Source of the DNA: VGKP01 sp964647695
GTDB lineage: Archaea; Nanobdellota; Nanobdellia; Pacearchaeales; GW2011-AR1
Direction of reading: 5' to 3'
Length of the DNA stretch: 23,191 bases
Assembly (NCBI GenBank): GCA_964647695.1
Contig: CAZYIS010000009.1
Span: 1-23,191, forward strand
The notes beneath the pieces were generated by a model, which was not told the origin of the DNA, did no database searches, and saw nothing but the letters and a program-made list of their open reading frames with translations. The position numbers and the translations under genes were made by a program. Positions 1 to 6,843 of the stretch are shown piece by piece (the stretch's first letter is position 1; each line of letters begins with the position of its first letter).

Positions 1-78
1 ATGGTAACACGAAGAAGAGCTTTGAGAAAAAATAAAAGAAAAAGAGTAAGAGCAATTAGAAGTAAGAAAAAGAATTAA
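1..78 (+). CDS. Small highly basic ORF or C-terminal tail of a gene cut by the window edge
   Basis: The reading frame open from base 1 ends at TAA 76-78 and encodes 25 residues, about half of them Lys or Arg (MVTRRRALRKNKRKRVRAIR and so on). The window begins with an ATG in this frame, so it could be complete, but it may equally be the tail of a longer protein. Size and composition recall the tiny basic ribosomal protein L41e or a nucleic-acid-binding tail, but I cannot match the sequence to a family. The next gene starts 9 nt downstream and has no TATA box of its own, which suggests co-transcription. Confidence 0.35.
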   Translation: MVTRRRALRKNKRKRVRAIRSKKKN

Positions 79-87
79 TAGATTAAT

Positions 88-1965
88 ATGAAAAAAGAGA
101 TGAGATTTTCGTTTTTAATTTCTATTCTACTGATAACGGTTTTATTTAGTATGAGTTTCGGTTCTGCAGTAACTAATCCTAATGCGGGGAAGGTTAAAAT
201 TATGATTATTAGTAATAACTATTTAAGCCCGGTTGATTCATCTTCCTATGCCTATTGGTTTTTGAATTATCTAAATTCTTCCAATGGCTATAATATGTCT
301 AATATCGACATAAAATTACAAAGCCACGATCTTTGGAATGTGAATGATTTTATTAATGGAAGAGACAATCTGGGTTCGGTTTCTAATTGGGTTCAACAAT
401 ATAAACCAGATGTGGTTTTTCTGGATCTGGGTTTAGCCGATATATATAAGTATGAAAATTGGTTTAAGACTTATAATGCTTCTTTCCTGGTGGAACAAAT
501 AGCTAACGTTACTGACATTATTAGAGCTCAAAATCCCTACACGGTTTTTTTCATTTCAAATCTAGCCTATTATGATCCGGTAGTAAACAGCTATAACTAT
601 AATAATATGATTGATTTCAATAGTAAACTTAATATAAAAATTAATAATAAATCTTCTTGGAGTTCAAATATGTTTATAGTTAATGCTTATTCTAATTATT
701 ATCCAGTTACTCTTCAATATCCTTATAACTATAATTATAATGTTCCACTGAATAAATTTATTGCCAGTAGCATGTTTAATTCCATAAAAGATTATTGGAC
801 TACCTGTACTAATTATGAATCTGCTAATTTCTGTAAATCTAATTATTGGTGCGGTGCAGCCAACAGCACAGTTCTTAGACCAAACGTAATATTCCCTGAT
901 AATTTGACTTTACCTTCGGTAACGGATAATAGATTTCTTTGCGCCCAGGACGGTAAAATATACCGTTGCGGTCAGGATTCTTTACAGAATATCAATGCTA
1001 CTTTTTATCTAAACACATTTTCTAATATCTCTCTGGCTGGAGTAAAAAAAGGATTCTTTAGCTGTACCAGTAATAATTATTGGCAATTCTGTAACAATAA
1101 TAGTGTCTGTGAATCTAGCAAGGGAGAAACTATTCAGAGCTGTCCAAGTGATTGTCATCCTACCTGCACCTTTGAGTATAATTCTTGGAGTGACTGTGCT
1201 AGCAATGGAATCCAAACCAGAGGAATAGCATCAAGATCACCTTCTGATTGTGTTGGAGGAAATCCCATACTAAATCAAAGTTGTAATTATATTAATCAAA
1301 CCATAGTTATTCAACAGACAACATTCTGCACACCAAATAGCACTGTTTCTTGTGATCCTATAAATTATGGAGTTAGAGTAGGTTATGCTAATAGATGTAA
1401 TGAGAATGGTACAGCCTACCTTAATATTTCTAATTGTAATATTATTTGTAATACTGGATTTAGGTTGGTTGGTGATGCTTGCATCGCAAGTCCAGTAGTT
1501 TTGAACGATTCCAGTAATTCTACAAATCAAACAGCAGTGGCTAATGTGCCTGTCGAAGATACCCCCTACCCTACCTATAACCCCATTCCATCGAATGATA
1601 ATAATTCTAATAATAACAATCAAAGGATTAATTATTCAGCTAGCATAAATGATCCTTCGGTTACAGAAATACTCAACATTGGAGGATCTAATTCTTCTTC
1701 GGTAGATGGAAATACAAAGAATTCATTTATGACTGATAATCAGGTTCCAATAATAATTATTGTATTGATAGTTATATTAGCTTTGATAATATTTTTATGG
1801 ATATTTTTCAAATTAGGCGCGGCTAAGGATGATAAAAAACCTGCAGCTAATAATCCGGTTACTCAAAATAATAATTTTAAACCTAGACCTCCAATGCAAC
1901 CTAGACCATTATTAGTTCAAAGACCATCGGGCAATAATAGACCTGTGGTTCAGAGAATACAATAA
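88..1965 (+). CDS. Secreted, membrane-anchored protein with degenerate SGNH-like domain and thrombospondin type 1-like repeat
   Basis: This 625-residue protein begins with a signal peptide (basic start, hydrophobic core, SFGSA near residues 24-27). Residues ~35-240 follow an SGNH/GDSL hydrolase pattern: a first strand ending IMIISNN where GDS is expected, a block KPDVVFLDLGLADI resembling the GxND block, and a later strand ending VNAYSNYYP. The catalytic Ser and the Asp-x-x-His pair are not visible, so it is probably non-catalytic. A Cys-rich stretch follows; residues ~360-405 look like a thrombospondin type 1 repeat (CTFEYNSWSDC, then TRG and paired Cys). A transmembrane helix lies at ~552-576, then a Pro/Arg/Asn-rich cytoplasmic tail of ~48 residues. 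The topology is therefore type I, with the Asn- and Cys-rich part outside the cell. Many N-x-S/T sites would allow N-glycosylation. The fold assignment is inference; topology is clear. Confidence 0.75.
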   Translation: MKKEMRFSFLISILLITVLFSMSFGSAVTNPNAGKVKIMIISNNYLSPVDSSSYAYWFLNYLNSSNGYNMSNIDIKLQSHDLWNVNDFINGRDNLGSVSNWVQQYKPDVVFLDLGLADIYKYENWFKTYNASFLVEQIANVTDIIRAQNPYTVFFISNLAYYDPVVNSYNYNNMIDFNSKLNIKINNKSSWSSNMFIVNAYSNYYPVTLQYPYNYNYNVPLNKFIASSMFNSIKDYWTTCTNYESANFCKSNYWCGAANSTVLRPNVIFPDNLTLPSVTDNRFLCAQDGKIYRCGQDSLQNINATFYLNTFSNISLAGVKKGFFSCTSNNYWQFCNNNSVCESSKGETIQSCPSDCHPTCTFEYNSWSDCASNGIQTRGIASRSPSDCVGGNPILNQSCNYINQTIVIQQTTFCTPNSTVSCDPINYGVRVGYANRCNENGTAYLNISNCNIICNTGFRLVGDACIASPVVLNDSSNSTNQTAVANVPVEDTPYPTYNPIPSNDNNSNNNNQRINYSASINDPSVTEILNIGGSNSSSVDGNTKNSFMTDNQVPIIIIVLIVILALIIFLWIFFKLGAAKDDKKPAANNPVTQNNNFKPRPPMQPRPLLVQRPSGNNRPVVQRIQ

Positions 1966-1967
1966 TC

Positions 1968-2585
1968 ATGAAAAGATTTCATTTAGACTATACGCAAAAA
2001 AGATTGTTAATTGTTCTATTTAGCATTCTATTATTGTTAATTATTTACTTTTTTAAAGATGCATCAACCTGGTTAAGAGTTCTTTCGGCTATAGCAACTT
2101 TAGTATTTTTCTATAGTGTGGATCATTTTTTCAATATAGGATTTAGAAAAAGACATTATGCTTTTATGATAATAATAGTCATTTTTAGCTTTTTACTTAG
2201 CCCATTGTATTTTATCTATCCTAATTATGATAAGTTTCAGCATTTTTTCCAACCCATGTTGCTATGTTCTTTAATATTTTATATGATAAATAAATTACAT
2301 TTGGAATTAAAATGGAAGTTGGTTTTCACATTTTTTGTCGTGTTTGCTATTTTGGGAATCTTTGAAATAGGCGAATTTACCTTAGATTCATTTTTTAATC
2401 TTAAACTACAGGGTGTTTTTCTTAGAGACGAGCAAGGACTGGATAAATTTAATCTTTTAATGGATCCTTTGAGCGACACGATGGTGGATTTGGTATATGG
2501 TCTATTGGGGGCAGGAATATATTGTGTGGGTTATGCTTTTGTTCTTAGAAAGAAATTATATCATAACATCTTTAGAGAAGTTTAA
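1968..2585 (+). CDS. Polytopic membrane protein, DUF2238/VanZ-like signature
   Basis: The 205-residue product has about six hydrophobic helices. Acidic and His residues sit at the membrane boundaries: YDKFQHF near residue 86, GIFEIGEF near 126 and DPLSDTMVDL near 165. An Asp-x-x-x-His, a Glu-x-x-Glu and an Asp-Thr-Met-x-Asp-Leu before a Gly-rich final helix recall the YjdF/DUF2238 family and, more loosely, VanZ-like proteins. The biochemical role of these families is unclear. The ATG lies 2 nt after the previous stop, without its own promoter, so the two genes are very likely one transcript. Its stop codon touches the stop of the convergent gene with no spacer. Confidence 0.6.
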   Translation: MKRFHLDYTQKRLLIVLFSILLLLIIYFFKDASTWLRVLSAIATLVFFYSVDHFFNIGFRKRHYAFMIIIVIFSFLLSPLYFIYPNYDKFQHFFQPMLLCSLIFYMINKLHLELKWKLVFTFFVVFAILGIFEIGEFTLDSFFNLKLQGVFLRDEQGLDKFNLLMDPLSDTMVDLVYGLLGAGIYCVGYAFVLRKKLYHNIFREV

Positions 2586-3245
2586 TCAGTAGCCTTTTAG
2601 ATAATATCTCTTATGTTTAGCTATCTTGTATATTAAATAACTTGAAAAAATAACACAGAATAGAATCAAAGCAAGAATCCGATAATTTTCTATTATTTTT
2701 CCGAAGAAACTTAGGATAAATACCAGAGGAATTATGCCCAGAATAGTTGCTAGAGTAAATTTGGTTATTTCCATGGTTGTGGTGCCAGCCATATAGCTAA
2801 CATATTCGAAAGCTGTGCTAGGTAATAATCTGGAATAGAGTATGAACTTCAATATGTGCTTATGTTCTTCTTCTAGCATTTTTCTATAGATGGGATTTTT
2901 TTTAAACTTTTTAGATATAAAATTAGGTAGTATGTGCCGGCCGATAAGGAAAGCTAAACAAGCACCTAGAGTAGCAGATAATACGGTGGTTATGAATCCT
3001 AGGAAATGTCCGAATACTATTCCTCCTATGAATGCGAAAGGAGAAAGTGGAAGTGGAGTCAGCAATATTAATAGGATTATGACTCCTGCAAAAATTAAAG
3101 GTCCTTTGATATCACCCGATTCTTTTAGAAACGATTCGGCTTTAAGATAAATATTTGGGGCTTTGAATAAGATTATTAGGACTATAAGAAGAGCAAATAA
3201 TATTAGGCCTATCTTTATTTTATCCTCTTTTTCTAGGTAACTCAT
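2586..3245 (-). CDS. TVP38/TMEM64 (DedA superfamily, VTT domain) membrane protein
   Basis: The 219-residue membrane protein carries the VTT-domain pattern: a hydrophobic N-terminal helix, the re-entrant segment LLTPLPLSPFAFIGGIVFG (near residues 60-78), a Gly/Ala-rich helix ending in LAFLIGR, and the second half with SRLLPSTAFEYVSYMAG and a Gly-Pro-type turn. Members of this superfamily act in lipid scrambling or membrane homeostasis; in archaea the substrate is unknown. The length is normal for the family. A TATA-like box TTTTTAAAC read on the minus strand begins about 27-29 nt before the ATG. It converges exactly on the previous gene (stops at 2585 and 2586). Confidence 0.85.
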   Translation of the reverse strand: MSYLEKEDKIKIGLILFALLIVLIILFKAPNIYLKAESFLKESGDIKGPLIFAGVIILLILLTPLPLSPFAFIGGIVFGHFLGFITTVLSATLGACLAFLIGRHILPNFISKKFKKNPIYRKMLEEEHKHILKFILYSRLLPSTAFEYVSYMAGTTTMEITKFTLATILGIIPLVFILSFFGKIIENYRILALILFCVIFSSYLIYKIAKHKRYYLKGY

Positions 3246-3264
3246 AACAAATCTAGGAAATTAG

Positions 3265-3274
3265 GGTTTAAAAA
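3265..3274 (-). promoter_or_regulatory. TATA box of the TVP38-like gene
   Basis: On the minus strand the sequence reads TTTTTAAACC, with the T/A core 27-29 nt before the ATG at 3245, the spacing seen at most genes here. Confidence 0.5.
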
Positions 3275-3319
3275 ATTAGCACCAGCCATATTTTGTATTA
3301 TAATAATCATTAAAAACCA

Positions 3320-3703
3320 ATGAGTTCTTTATTAATTATGGCTACCAATGGATATGTTCTGCCTAAGATATATACTTCTATTCTTAATGTTACTTTGGCC
3401 GTAGATCCAGGAATTGTGGGGAGAACTTCGGCTGAAATTGTCCATGAATGTGTTAAATACCATGGAGAAGTATTTATTAGAAAAAGAAATTCGGAAACTT
3501 CTGAATTGGCCTATGAACAGGCAGACGCTAAGAAGATAATGGATTTAATGGCTCTTTGTGCAGGTAAGGGTTCAAGTTTAGATATATTTGTTGAAGGAAA
3601 TGATGAAACGGCCAGAAGAATGGCTTTAAGATTATGTTCGGGATTGGAAACGGAAGTGGAAATCTGTGGGTTGAATTTTAGCAAATATGAGCCTAAAGTT
3701 TAA
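3320..3703 (+). CDS. HPr-like protein lacking the phosphorylated histidine (pseudo-HPr)
   Basis: Residues ~21-115 of this 127-residue protein align by eye with the PTS phosphocarrier HPr over its whole length: the first strand ILNVTLAVDPG, the active-site loop GIVGRTSAEIV, then QADAKKIMDLMALCAGKG, strand SLDIFVEGNDE and the final helix. HPr has G-L-H-x-R-P-A at the active site; here His15 is Val33, Arg17 is kept as Arg35 and Pro18 is Thr36. The regulatory Ser46 is Lys72. It therefore cannot carry phosphate in either known way, and no Enzyme I or II is in the window. It may be a binding or scaffold protein, as Crh is in Bacillus, where the His is also lost. An alternative start at ATG 3338 keeps the whole domain; neither start has a strong TATA box. 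Confidence 0.75.
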   Translation: MSSLLIMATNGYVLPKIYTSILNVTLAVDPGIVGRTSAEIVHECVKYHGEVFIRKRNSETSELAYEQADAKKIMDLMALCAGKGSSLDIFVEGNDETARRMALRLCSGLETEVEICGLNFSKYEPKV

Positions 3704-3723
3704 TAAAAAACCGTTTGGTAAGT

Positions 3724-3731
3724 TTTAAATA
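3724..3731 (+). promoter_or_regulatory. TATA box of tRNA-Tyr
   Basis: TTTAAATA followed by TGC. Counting 29 nt from its first T gives a start near 3753, four bases before the mature tRNA 5' end. Confidence 0.65.
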
Positions 3732-3756
3732 TGCTCTGAAATTAAAGATTTTGAAC

Positions 3757-3910
3757 CCCTCTATAGCTCAATGGTAGAGCACGTGGCTGTAGTCAATTTC
3801 GACTAGTGCAGACTTTCCATACTGGAAATAGGATGAAGCACGATCAGAACTCCTTGGTTGCAAGGAGAGACAGAACCCGCGCTACCCCAGTTCGATTCTG
3901 GGTGGAGGGA
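3757..3910 (+). tRNA. tRNA-Tyr (anticodon GTA) interrupted by an 83-nt intron
   Basis: The exons fold into a full cloverleaf: acceptor CCCTCTA (3757-3763) with TGGAGGG (3903-3909), discriminator A3910, D arm GCTC-AATGGTA-GAGC (3766-3780), anticodon stem CGTGG (3782-3786) with CCGCG (3877-3881), loop CTGTAG+C, a four-base variable loop, and T arm CCCAG-TTCGATT-CTGGG. Anticodon GTA is 3789-3791. The C1-G72 pair is the identity element of archaeal and eukaryotic tRNA-Tyr. CCA is not encoded. The mature tRNA would be 71 nt. The intron sits at the canonical archaeal site between positions 37 and 38. A TATA box lies upstream and the next gene's TATA box begins 5 nt after the tRNA. Confidence 0.95.
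3793..3875 (+). other. tRNA-Tyr intron with bulge-helix-bulge splice motif
   Basis: The splice sites can be placed by structure. CTGT (3787-3790) pairs with ACAG (3870-3873) as the four-base-pair central helix. The three-base bulges AGT (3791-3793) and AAC (3874-3876) flank it, with the anticodon stem as the outer helix on the exon side. Cutting after the second base of each bulge joins G3792 to C3876. The helix on the intron side is not clear, so this is a relaxed motif. Inside the intron are two perfect hairpins: TTTCC/GGAAA (3814-3828) and CTCCTT/AAGGAG (3850-3867); GTGC 3806-3809 can also pair with GCAC 3838-3841. Confidence 0.85.
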
Positions 3911-3914
3911 TTAA

Positions 3915-3923
3915 TTTATAAAT
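3915..3923 (+). promoter_or_regulatory. TATA box of the membrane protein / MscS operon
   Basis: TTTATAAAT begins exactly 29 nt before ATG 3944 and 5 nt after the end of the tRNA. Confidence 0.8.
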
Positions 3924-3943
3924 AAGATTAGTTTAATTTAGTC

Positions 3944-4300
3944 ATGAATAAAATTATTCTTAGAATTTTAGGAGCAATACTAATTTTAGTTGGAATTGTA
4001 TTAATGATTTGGAGTTTGATTAATTTTGTTTCATACGTGTCTACTCTTTCCCATACAAATGATGCTTCTGATCTAGGACTATTAATGTCTAAAGTAATAT
4101 ATAGATTAATTCCTTTTTTCACAGGGATTATTTCAGCAGTTATTGGATTTTATATTCTTTTATTTAGTTCTATAGGTTTATTGATAAATTCAGCAATTAA
4201 GGGGATGGCGCCAGTCTATGATACAATTAATCCAATAATAGAAAAACAATCTGAAGCAGCGGCCAGAGGTTTTAGAAAAGGTTTTAAGGGAAAAGTTTAA
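3944..4300 (+). CDS. Small two-helix membrane protein
   Basis: The 118-residue protein has two long hydrophobic helices, ~4-34 and ~47-85, joined by a short polar loop, and ends in a basic tail (RGFRKGFKGKV). No catalytic motif is visible and I do not recognise the family. It is the first gene after a strong TATA box and lies 40 nt before an MscS channel gene that has no convincing promoter, so it is probably co-transcribed with that channel and may act in the same membrane process. The functional link is inference from position only. Confidence 0.7.
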   Translation: MNKIILRILGAILILVGIVLMIWSLINFVSYVSTLSHTNDASDLGLLMSKVIYRLIPFFTGIISAVIGFYILLFSSIGLLINSAIKGMAPVYDTINPIIEKQSEAAARGFRKGFKGKV

Positions 4301-4340
4301 ATTCGGGCATTGTTATTAATTCATTCAAAGAGTAAAAAAG

Positions 4341-5192
4341 ATGGTGCCCATACTAGATAATATTGTTAAAAGCGTAGGTGTTATAATGCCCTATTTGGAA
4401 ATTTTCATTTTTATAATTATATTTTTAATAATCTCTAGATTGGTATTGGTTTCTTTAAGAAGAAAATTGATAAAAAAGGCAAAAAATAAGAGTCAGATAT
4501 CGGACATTAAAATATTTTCTAGAATATTTAATGTGGCCATATTTTGTATAGTTCTTTTTGTAGCCTTCTTTTCCTATACTGGTTCCTGGTCTGGATTGGG
4601 AATATTTGCAGGACTTATAACTGCAGGTCTGGGATTTGCTCTGCAGAAACCTATAACTGGTGTTGCAGCTTGGATAATGATAGTAATAAAAAGGCCTTTC
4701 AAAGTAGGGGACCGAGTAAAAATAGGGGACAACAAGGGAGAAATCTATGATATTTCTTTAACGCATATTTATATTGACGAAACTGGGGGAATGGCTGATA
4801 CGGAAGATCATTCGGGAAGAAATATTATGATTCCGAATTATAAATTGTTTGAAATTGATATAATAAATTATACCTTAACTCATGATATGGTTATGGGTGA
4901 AATAGGTTTATTATTAAGTTTCGATAGCAATATAGAAAGAGCAATAGGATTGATTAAAGAAGTGGTTGATAAACATGCAGGTAATTTTGCTAAACAAATA
5001 AATAAAAAGAATAGCATTAGAGCTAATTTTAGAGATATAGGTATAAATGTTAAAATATTCTTTTATGCTCCAGTTTTTGATTTGCAAGACATTAAATCAA
5101 AAATAACATTGGAAATTTATGAGATAGTTAAAAAAGAAAAGAAAATCAACTTTGCTAATCCAACGGGAGTGGGAATTTTAGCCGATAGATAA
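4341..5192 (+). CDS. MscS-family small-conductance mechanosensitive channel
   Basis: The 283-residue protein has three transmembrane helices: ~13-35, ~58-80 and the pore helix ~85-115. The pore helix carries the Gly/Ala-packed MscS signature (GLITAGLGFALQKPITGVAA). It is followed by the beta domain RPFKVGDRVKIGDNKGEI and the MscS pattern MIPNYKLFEIDIINYT, then an alpha/beta C-terminal domain. These channels open under membrane tension and release solutes during osmotic downshock. Length and architecture match the E. coli MscS core. Its stop overlaps the next start by one base (TAATG), so translation may be coupled. Confidence 0.95.
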   Translation: MVPILDNIVKSVGVIMPYLEIFIFIIIFLIISRLVLVSLRRKLIKKAKNKSQISDIKIFSRIFNVAIFCIVLFVAFFSYTGSWSGLGIFAGLITAGLGFALQKPITGVAAWIMIVIKRPFKVGDRVKIGDNKGEIYDISLTHIYIDETGGMADTEDHSGRNIMIPNYKLFEIDIINYTLTHDMVMGEIGLLLSFDSNIERAIGLIKEVVDKHAGNFAKQINKKNSIRANFRDIGINVKIFFYAPVFDLQDIKSKITLEIYEIVKKEKKINFANPTGVGILADR

Positions 5193-5416
5193 TGGAAATA
5201 CCTGGCAATTATCTAAATCAAAAAGTAATCGTTCTACTTAGAGGAGAAGAGATTAGCATTAGAGGATATATTTCAGAAATAACTAAGGATTATATCATAC
5301 TTAGGGATGAGGAAAATGGTGGAAATTATAGTAATGAGATTGGAACTTTGATTCCTATAGATTCCATATTGGCCATAAAACCCAATAGAATGGATTCGGA
5401 TGAAATAAGTTTCTAA
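5192..5416 (+). CDS. Small Sm-like / SH3-barrel protein
   Basis: The 74-residue protein reads like a five-strand barrel: KVIVLLRGEEISIRGYISEI, then KDYIILRDEE, then IGTLIPIDSILAIKP. This resembles the Sm1 and Sm2 segments of archaeal Lsm proteins (strand, Gly turn, hydrophobic pairs, final strand with an Ile-x-x-Ile pattern). The RNA-binding Asn and the Arg-Gly of Sm2 are not conserved, so it could also be another small SH3-like barrel. Its start overlaps the MscS stop by one base. It may be a soluble partner of the channel or an unrelated RNA-binding protein. Confidence 0.6.
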   Translation: MEIPGNYLNQKVIVLLRGEEISIRGYISEITKDYIILRDEENGGNYSNEIGTLIPIDSILAIKPNRMDSDEISF

Positions 5417-5437
5417 ATTGATCAGCACTACATAAGA

Positions 5438-5445
5438 TTTATATT
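5438..5445 (+). promoter_or_regulatory. TATA box of the glutaredoxin gene
   Basis: TTTATATT begins exactly 29 nt before ATG 5467. Confidence 0.7.
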
Positions 5446-5466
5446 CTTAAGTGATAATGATTAAAT

Positions 5467-5706
5467 ATGTCCAAACTAATTATATATACTAGGCCTGGTT
5501 GTCCTTACTGTCAAAAACTTAAATCTATTTTGAATGAGAGAAAAATAGGATATACTGATTTCAATGTAACTGATGGAAGTGCTCCAAGAATGGTGGTAGA
5601 TAAAAATGGACATATTCCAGTTCCTCAGGTAGATATAAACGGTAGAATAATATATGATTATAAAACTGAAGAATCTTTGGTTGATGAAATTAGTAAATTA
5701 ATATAA
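5467..5706 (+). CDS. Glutaredoxin-like thiol-disulfide oxidoreductase
   Basis: The 79-residue thioredoxin-fold protein has the dithiol active site C12-P-Y-C15 after the first strand LIIYTRPG, and the cis-proline loop with P53 in HIPVPQVDI, then the final strand and helix. It is as short as the smallest glutaredoxins and NrdH-type redoxins. It would reduce protein disulfides or mixed disulfides in the cytoplasm; the electron donor cannot be told from the window. It has its own TATA box at -29 and stands alone, converging with the nuclease gene 3 nt downstream. Confidence 0.92.
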   Translation: MSKLIIYTRPGCPYCQKLKSILNERKIGYTDFNVTDGSAPRMVVDKNGHIPVPQVDINGRIIYDYKTEESLVDEISKLI

Positions 5707-5709
5707 TTT

Positions 5710-6543
5710 CTAGAATAAATTAGCATTCAATTCATTGGAAAAATCTTGTTTTTCAATTCTAGTTCTTCTTTCTATTTCTTTAAGGCAGGCTTGTCTTTTG
5801 CTATTGAATATATCATCGATTTCCCCAATAGGATAGTTTCTAATATCATCTCCGTAGGAAAGAAGAGTATCGGCAATTTCATTAAGCTCTAGATTAAATG
5901 CTTCTATGGCTGCAAGATCGAATTGATATTCTTTTGCAACACCTAGTTTAAGATAATGGAAACTGGTTTTATCAGGGATTATATTTTTCTTTTTATGGAG
6001 CAACATATTGTAAAATAGGGCCTGTCTTTCAAAATTCTCGTTTTGACTTATGCTATTGCTGGTTTTATAATCGATAATTGTTAACTCACTGGTATCTTTC
6101 TTTGTGGCCTGAAGATCTATGATTCCCTTTATTCCTATTTTCATTTTATCATTTTCTTTTAGAGGAAATTTAATGGTTTCTTCGCAAATATGATTTTCAT
6201 GGGAATCCACTATTTCAAGACCCTTAAGCATGGCAGTGAGATAATCTACTGGATTTAGAGTGTTACCTTTTAGATCCTTATGAATGTCTAGATTGTGTTC
6301 GCTCCACTTTTCTAGAAAATGACGGTAAACCGAATCCTTATCCAATTCACGTTTGGCATATTTTTCAAGGCAATCGTGCACAATTCTTCCGGAAAGACCA
6401 TAGCATACTGGAACTTTAGTATCATCCGGAACTTTAGCAATGTGGGTTAGATAGAATAATAATGGGCTTTGGTAAAATATGTTTAAACTAGAAGGAGATA
6501 AATTAAAGGATATCTTCTCGGACTTCTCTTTTTTTAATTCCAT
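5710..6543 (-). CDS. RecB-like PD-(D/E)XK nuclease
   Basis: The 277-residue protein opens with the RecB/AddB-nuclease helix LSPSSLNIFYQSPLLFYL and a His-bearing segment GRIVHDCLEKYA. The core follows: GIIDLQ (~residues 141-146, metal-binding Asp), IIDYKTS (~157-163, Asp and Lys) and the helix motif ERQALFYNMLL with the family Gln. All usual catalytic positions are present. Unlike Cas4 and AddB, no four-Cys iron-sulfur cluster is seen. Stand-alone proteins of this family (PDDEXK_1) are expected to cut single-stranded DNA ends in repair. It is divergent from the 53-aa DNA-binding gene and near rarA, which fits a small DNA-maintenance neighbourhood. Confidence 0.85.
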   Translation of the reverse strand: MELKKEKSEKISFNLSPSSLNIFYQSPLLFYLTHIAKVPDDTKVPVCYGLSGRIVHDCLEKYAKRELDKDSVYRHFLEKWSEHNLDIHKDLKGNTLNPVDYLTAMLKGLEIVDSHENHICEETIKFPLKENDKMKIGIKGIIDLQATKKDTSELTIIDYKTSNSISQNENFERQALFYNMLLHKKKNIIPDKTSFHYLKLGVAKEYQFDLAAIEAFNLELNEIADTLLSYGDDIRNYPIGEIDDIFNSKRQACLKEIERRTRIEKQDFSNELNANLF

Positions 6544-6567
6544 GGCTTTTTCTAAAAGAAATTAGGG

Positions 6568-6577
6568 CTTATATATT
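6568..6577 (-). promoter_or_regulatory. TATA box of the RecB-like nuclease gene
   Basis: Minus strand AATATATAAG, core about 30 nt before ATG 6543. Confidence 0.6.
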
Positions 6578-6607
6578 CTATGATTGTTAACTATAGATTT
6601 AGAAAAA

Positions 6608-6769
6608 TTAAATTTGACCAGTCTGGGTAAATTTCTTCATTGCTTGCTCTAGAATAACTTGAGGGGCGAATCCTTTTCTGCTACAGGCCTTCATGAAATC
6701 ATCAAATACGGCTCCATCTACATTATAGTCAAGTTTTTTCTTTCTTGCGCCAGGTGCTGTTGCTGCCAT
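6608..6769 (-). CDS. 53-residue ribbon-helix-helix DNA-binding protein
   Basis: An ATG at 6769 and stop at 6608 frame a 53-residue product. After a basic start (ARKKK) it reads KKLDYNVDGAVFDDFMKACS, then RKGFAPQVILEQAMKKF. This is the beta-strand / helix / helix pattern of the CopG/Arc ribbon-helix-helix fold, including the Gly turn between helices. Such proteins bind DNA as dimers through the paired strands. A perfect TATA box TTTATAAA begins exactly 29 nt before the ATG, which supports a real gene despite its size. It is divergent from rarA, with back-to-back TATA boxes ~9 nt apart, so it could regulate itself and rarA. No toxin partner lies next to it. Confidence 0.8.
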   Translation of the reverse strand: MAATAPGARKKKLDYNVDGAVFDDFMKACSRKGFAPQVILEQAMKKFTQTGQI

Positions 6770-6790
6770 AATTAATATAGAGAAATGGAG

Positions 6791-6798
6791 TTTATAAA
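6791..6798 (-). promoter_or_regulatory. TATA box of the RHH gene
   Basis: TTTATAAA (same on both strands); its first T on the minus strand is 29 nt before ATG 6769. Confidence 0.8.
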
Positions 6799-6814
6799 TA
6801 TGAGCATATAAATC

Positions 6815-6823
6815 ATTAAATAC
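6815..6823 (+). promoter_or_regulatory. TATA box of rarA
   Basis: ATTAAATAC begins 29 nt before ATG 6844. A second T/A-rich element, ATATAAAT, lies at 6806-6813. Confidence 0.6.
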
Positions 6824-6843
6824 TTCTGAAAAGAATAAATTTT

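Noticed and set aside
1270..1623. Minus-strand open frame of 117 codons
   Set aside because: It is an Ile-rich mirror of the Asn-rich coding strand of the secreted protein and has no promoter; a shadow frame.
3793..3875. Box C/D guide RNA inside the tRNA intron, as in some archaeal tRNA-Trp introns
   Set aside because: GGATGAA resembles box C only in part, and no well-placed CTGA box D is present.
4544..4750. Plus-strand frame of 68 codons inside the MscS gene
   Set aside because: The MscS frame has clear family motifs across the same bases; this is a shadow.
6608..6769. Antitoxin of a toxin-antitoxin pair
   Set aside because: The RHH gene has no adjacent small toxin-like frame; its neighbours are a nuclease of repair type and rarA.
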